The notes beneath the pieces were generated by a model. It saw only the letters and a program-made list of their open reading frames with translations, was not told the DNA's origin and searched no databases. This document shows positions 18,601 to 19,140 of a stretch of 19,140 nt of DNA, piece by piece. The stretch is taken from positions 1 to 19,140 of the forward strand of contig LVLI01000011.1 of the NCBI GenBank assembly GCA_001687465.1, in the 5' to 3' direction. A program made the position numbers and the translations under genes. Source of the stretch: Halocafeteria seosinensis. Lineage: Eukaryota > Sar > Bigyra > Bicosoecida. Every line of letters begins with the position of its first letter. Positions within the stretch are counted from its first letter, which is position 1.

Positions 18601-19140
18601 GCAAATTGTTCGAATATATAAAAACATCGATTAAATGGGTATCGACGGTTGCTTCCGAAACTGGTTACGACATATTTCGCGAGTATGAATGCCAGCACTA
18701 CTTCGTCAAACTCCTGCGTCGTCGGCTGCATACTAAAGAACCAGAAAAGCAGGAAAGCATTGGGGTTTGGCAAGAGAAACCGCAGACTTATGTGGACTAT
18801 AATAGTGTATGCACGGATATTTTTTTGACTATTCGGGCGTTGCGCGCTGCGATTGAATTGAAACGAGTTACAGACTCCATTGACTCTAACAGGGCTGAAG
18901 CCGCACTATGGGCGGCTTGGTTGCAAGCAACAAAGCTAGTGCAAAATGACGAGGGCGAAGTGACGGAGGCCTTTGCTGGGGCGACGAACAAAGTCTGTTA
19001 CGCAGTGGTGTACTGTGTATTTGAAGGTCGTGTAGAAGTCCTGGTTAGACGTGCTGCTGTTCCCGAGGGGGAAAGGATAGCAATTGAAAATTACCAGGAA
19101 TACACCCTGAAATATGGCTCGGATTTGANCAAAGAACCAA
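15630..19140 (+). CDS. AAA-ATPase-like (PF09820/DUF1703-type) NTPase with candidate PD-(D/E)XK nuclease, AT-hook N-terminus; partial
   Basis: Predicted exons are 15630-16137, 16216-16257, 16339-16590, 16695-16730, 16822-16842 and 16939 to beyond the edge, giving at least 1020 residues. An in-frame TAG at 15621 fixes the start. Residues 1-170 are basic and disordered, with KRSKK and AKKGRPN (AT-hook-like). Exon 3 is helical and unrecognised. Exons 4 and 5 are Gly/Ala-rich microexons. The last exon carries IDKT (337-339 are DKT), a P-loop variant PRRFGKS (362-368), Walker B VLIDEFDNP (D494, E495), YGG...ITETEM (588-599) and RYNGFQF (about 661-667). This order is typical of the AAA-ATPase-like family of bacteria, fungi and oomycete effector-type proteins. 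D913...E926-L-K928 fits a PD-(D/E)XK nuclease core. Codon 684 (TNA, base 18130) is undetermined and could be sense or stop. The role is unknown: genome-conflict protein, effector-like nuclease or mobile-element enzyme. Confidence 0.72.

Overview
The window looks like nuclear DNA of a compact-genome eukaryote, most likely a photosynthetic stramenopile such as a diatom; this assignment is an inference. Introns are short (about 76-104 nt) with GT(A/G)(A/T)GT donors and CAG acceptors. There are no bacterial operons or ribosome binding sites. The gene mix fits an alga: a V-ATPase subunit, the Golgi protein HID1, an AP2-domain DNA-binding protein and a FABP/lipocalin-like multidomain protein. Two undetermined bases (18130 and 19129) point to a draft assembly.

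Layout. Positions 1-3500 are gene-poor accessory sequence. They hold the C-terminal part of a hAT-type transposase on the minus strand (1-549), a GC-rich block full of palindromes (1005-1188), a decayed Ser/Pro/Gln-rich repeat region (1507-2136) and a perfect 78-bp palindrome (2174-2251). From 3500 on, genes are closely packed: a single-exon double-AP2 protein (3914-6391, +), a protein with three FABP-like modules and a C-terminal membrane hairpin (6933-10166, +), HID1 (13565-10274, -, two exons), V-ATPase subunit E (14896-13980, -, two exons), and a six-exon gene running off the right edge (15630 to beyond 19140, +).

The right-edge gene is the most unusual. Spliced in silico, it gives at least 1020 residues: a basic, disordered N-terminus with an AT-hook-like motif, a helical segment, an AAA-ATPase-like P-loop NTPase of the PF09820/DUF1703 type, and a candidate PD-(D/E)XK nuclease motif. 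All five introns are phase 1 and every internal exon is a multiple of three.

No single pathway ties the genes together. HID1 and V-ATPase E do sit next to each other on the same strand, and both are linked in animals to acidification of Golgi-derived compartments. The FABP-like protein is a candidate membrane-anchored lipid binder. The AP2 protein and the right-edge NTPase-nuclease look nuclear.
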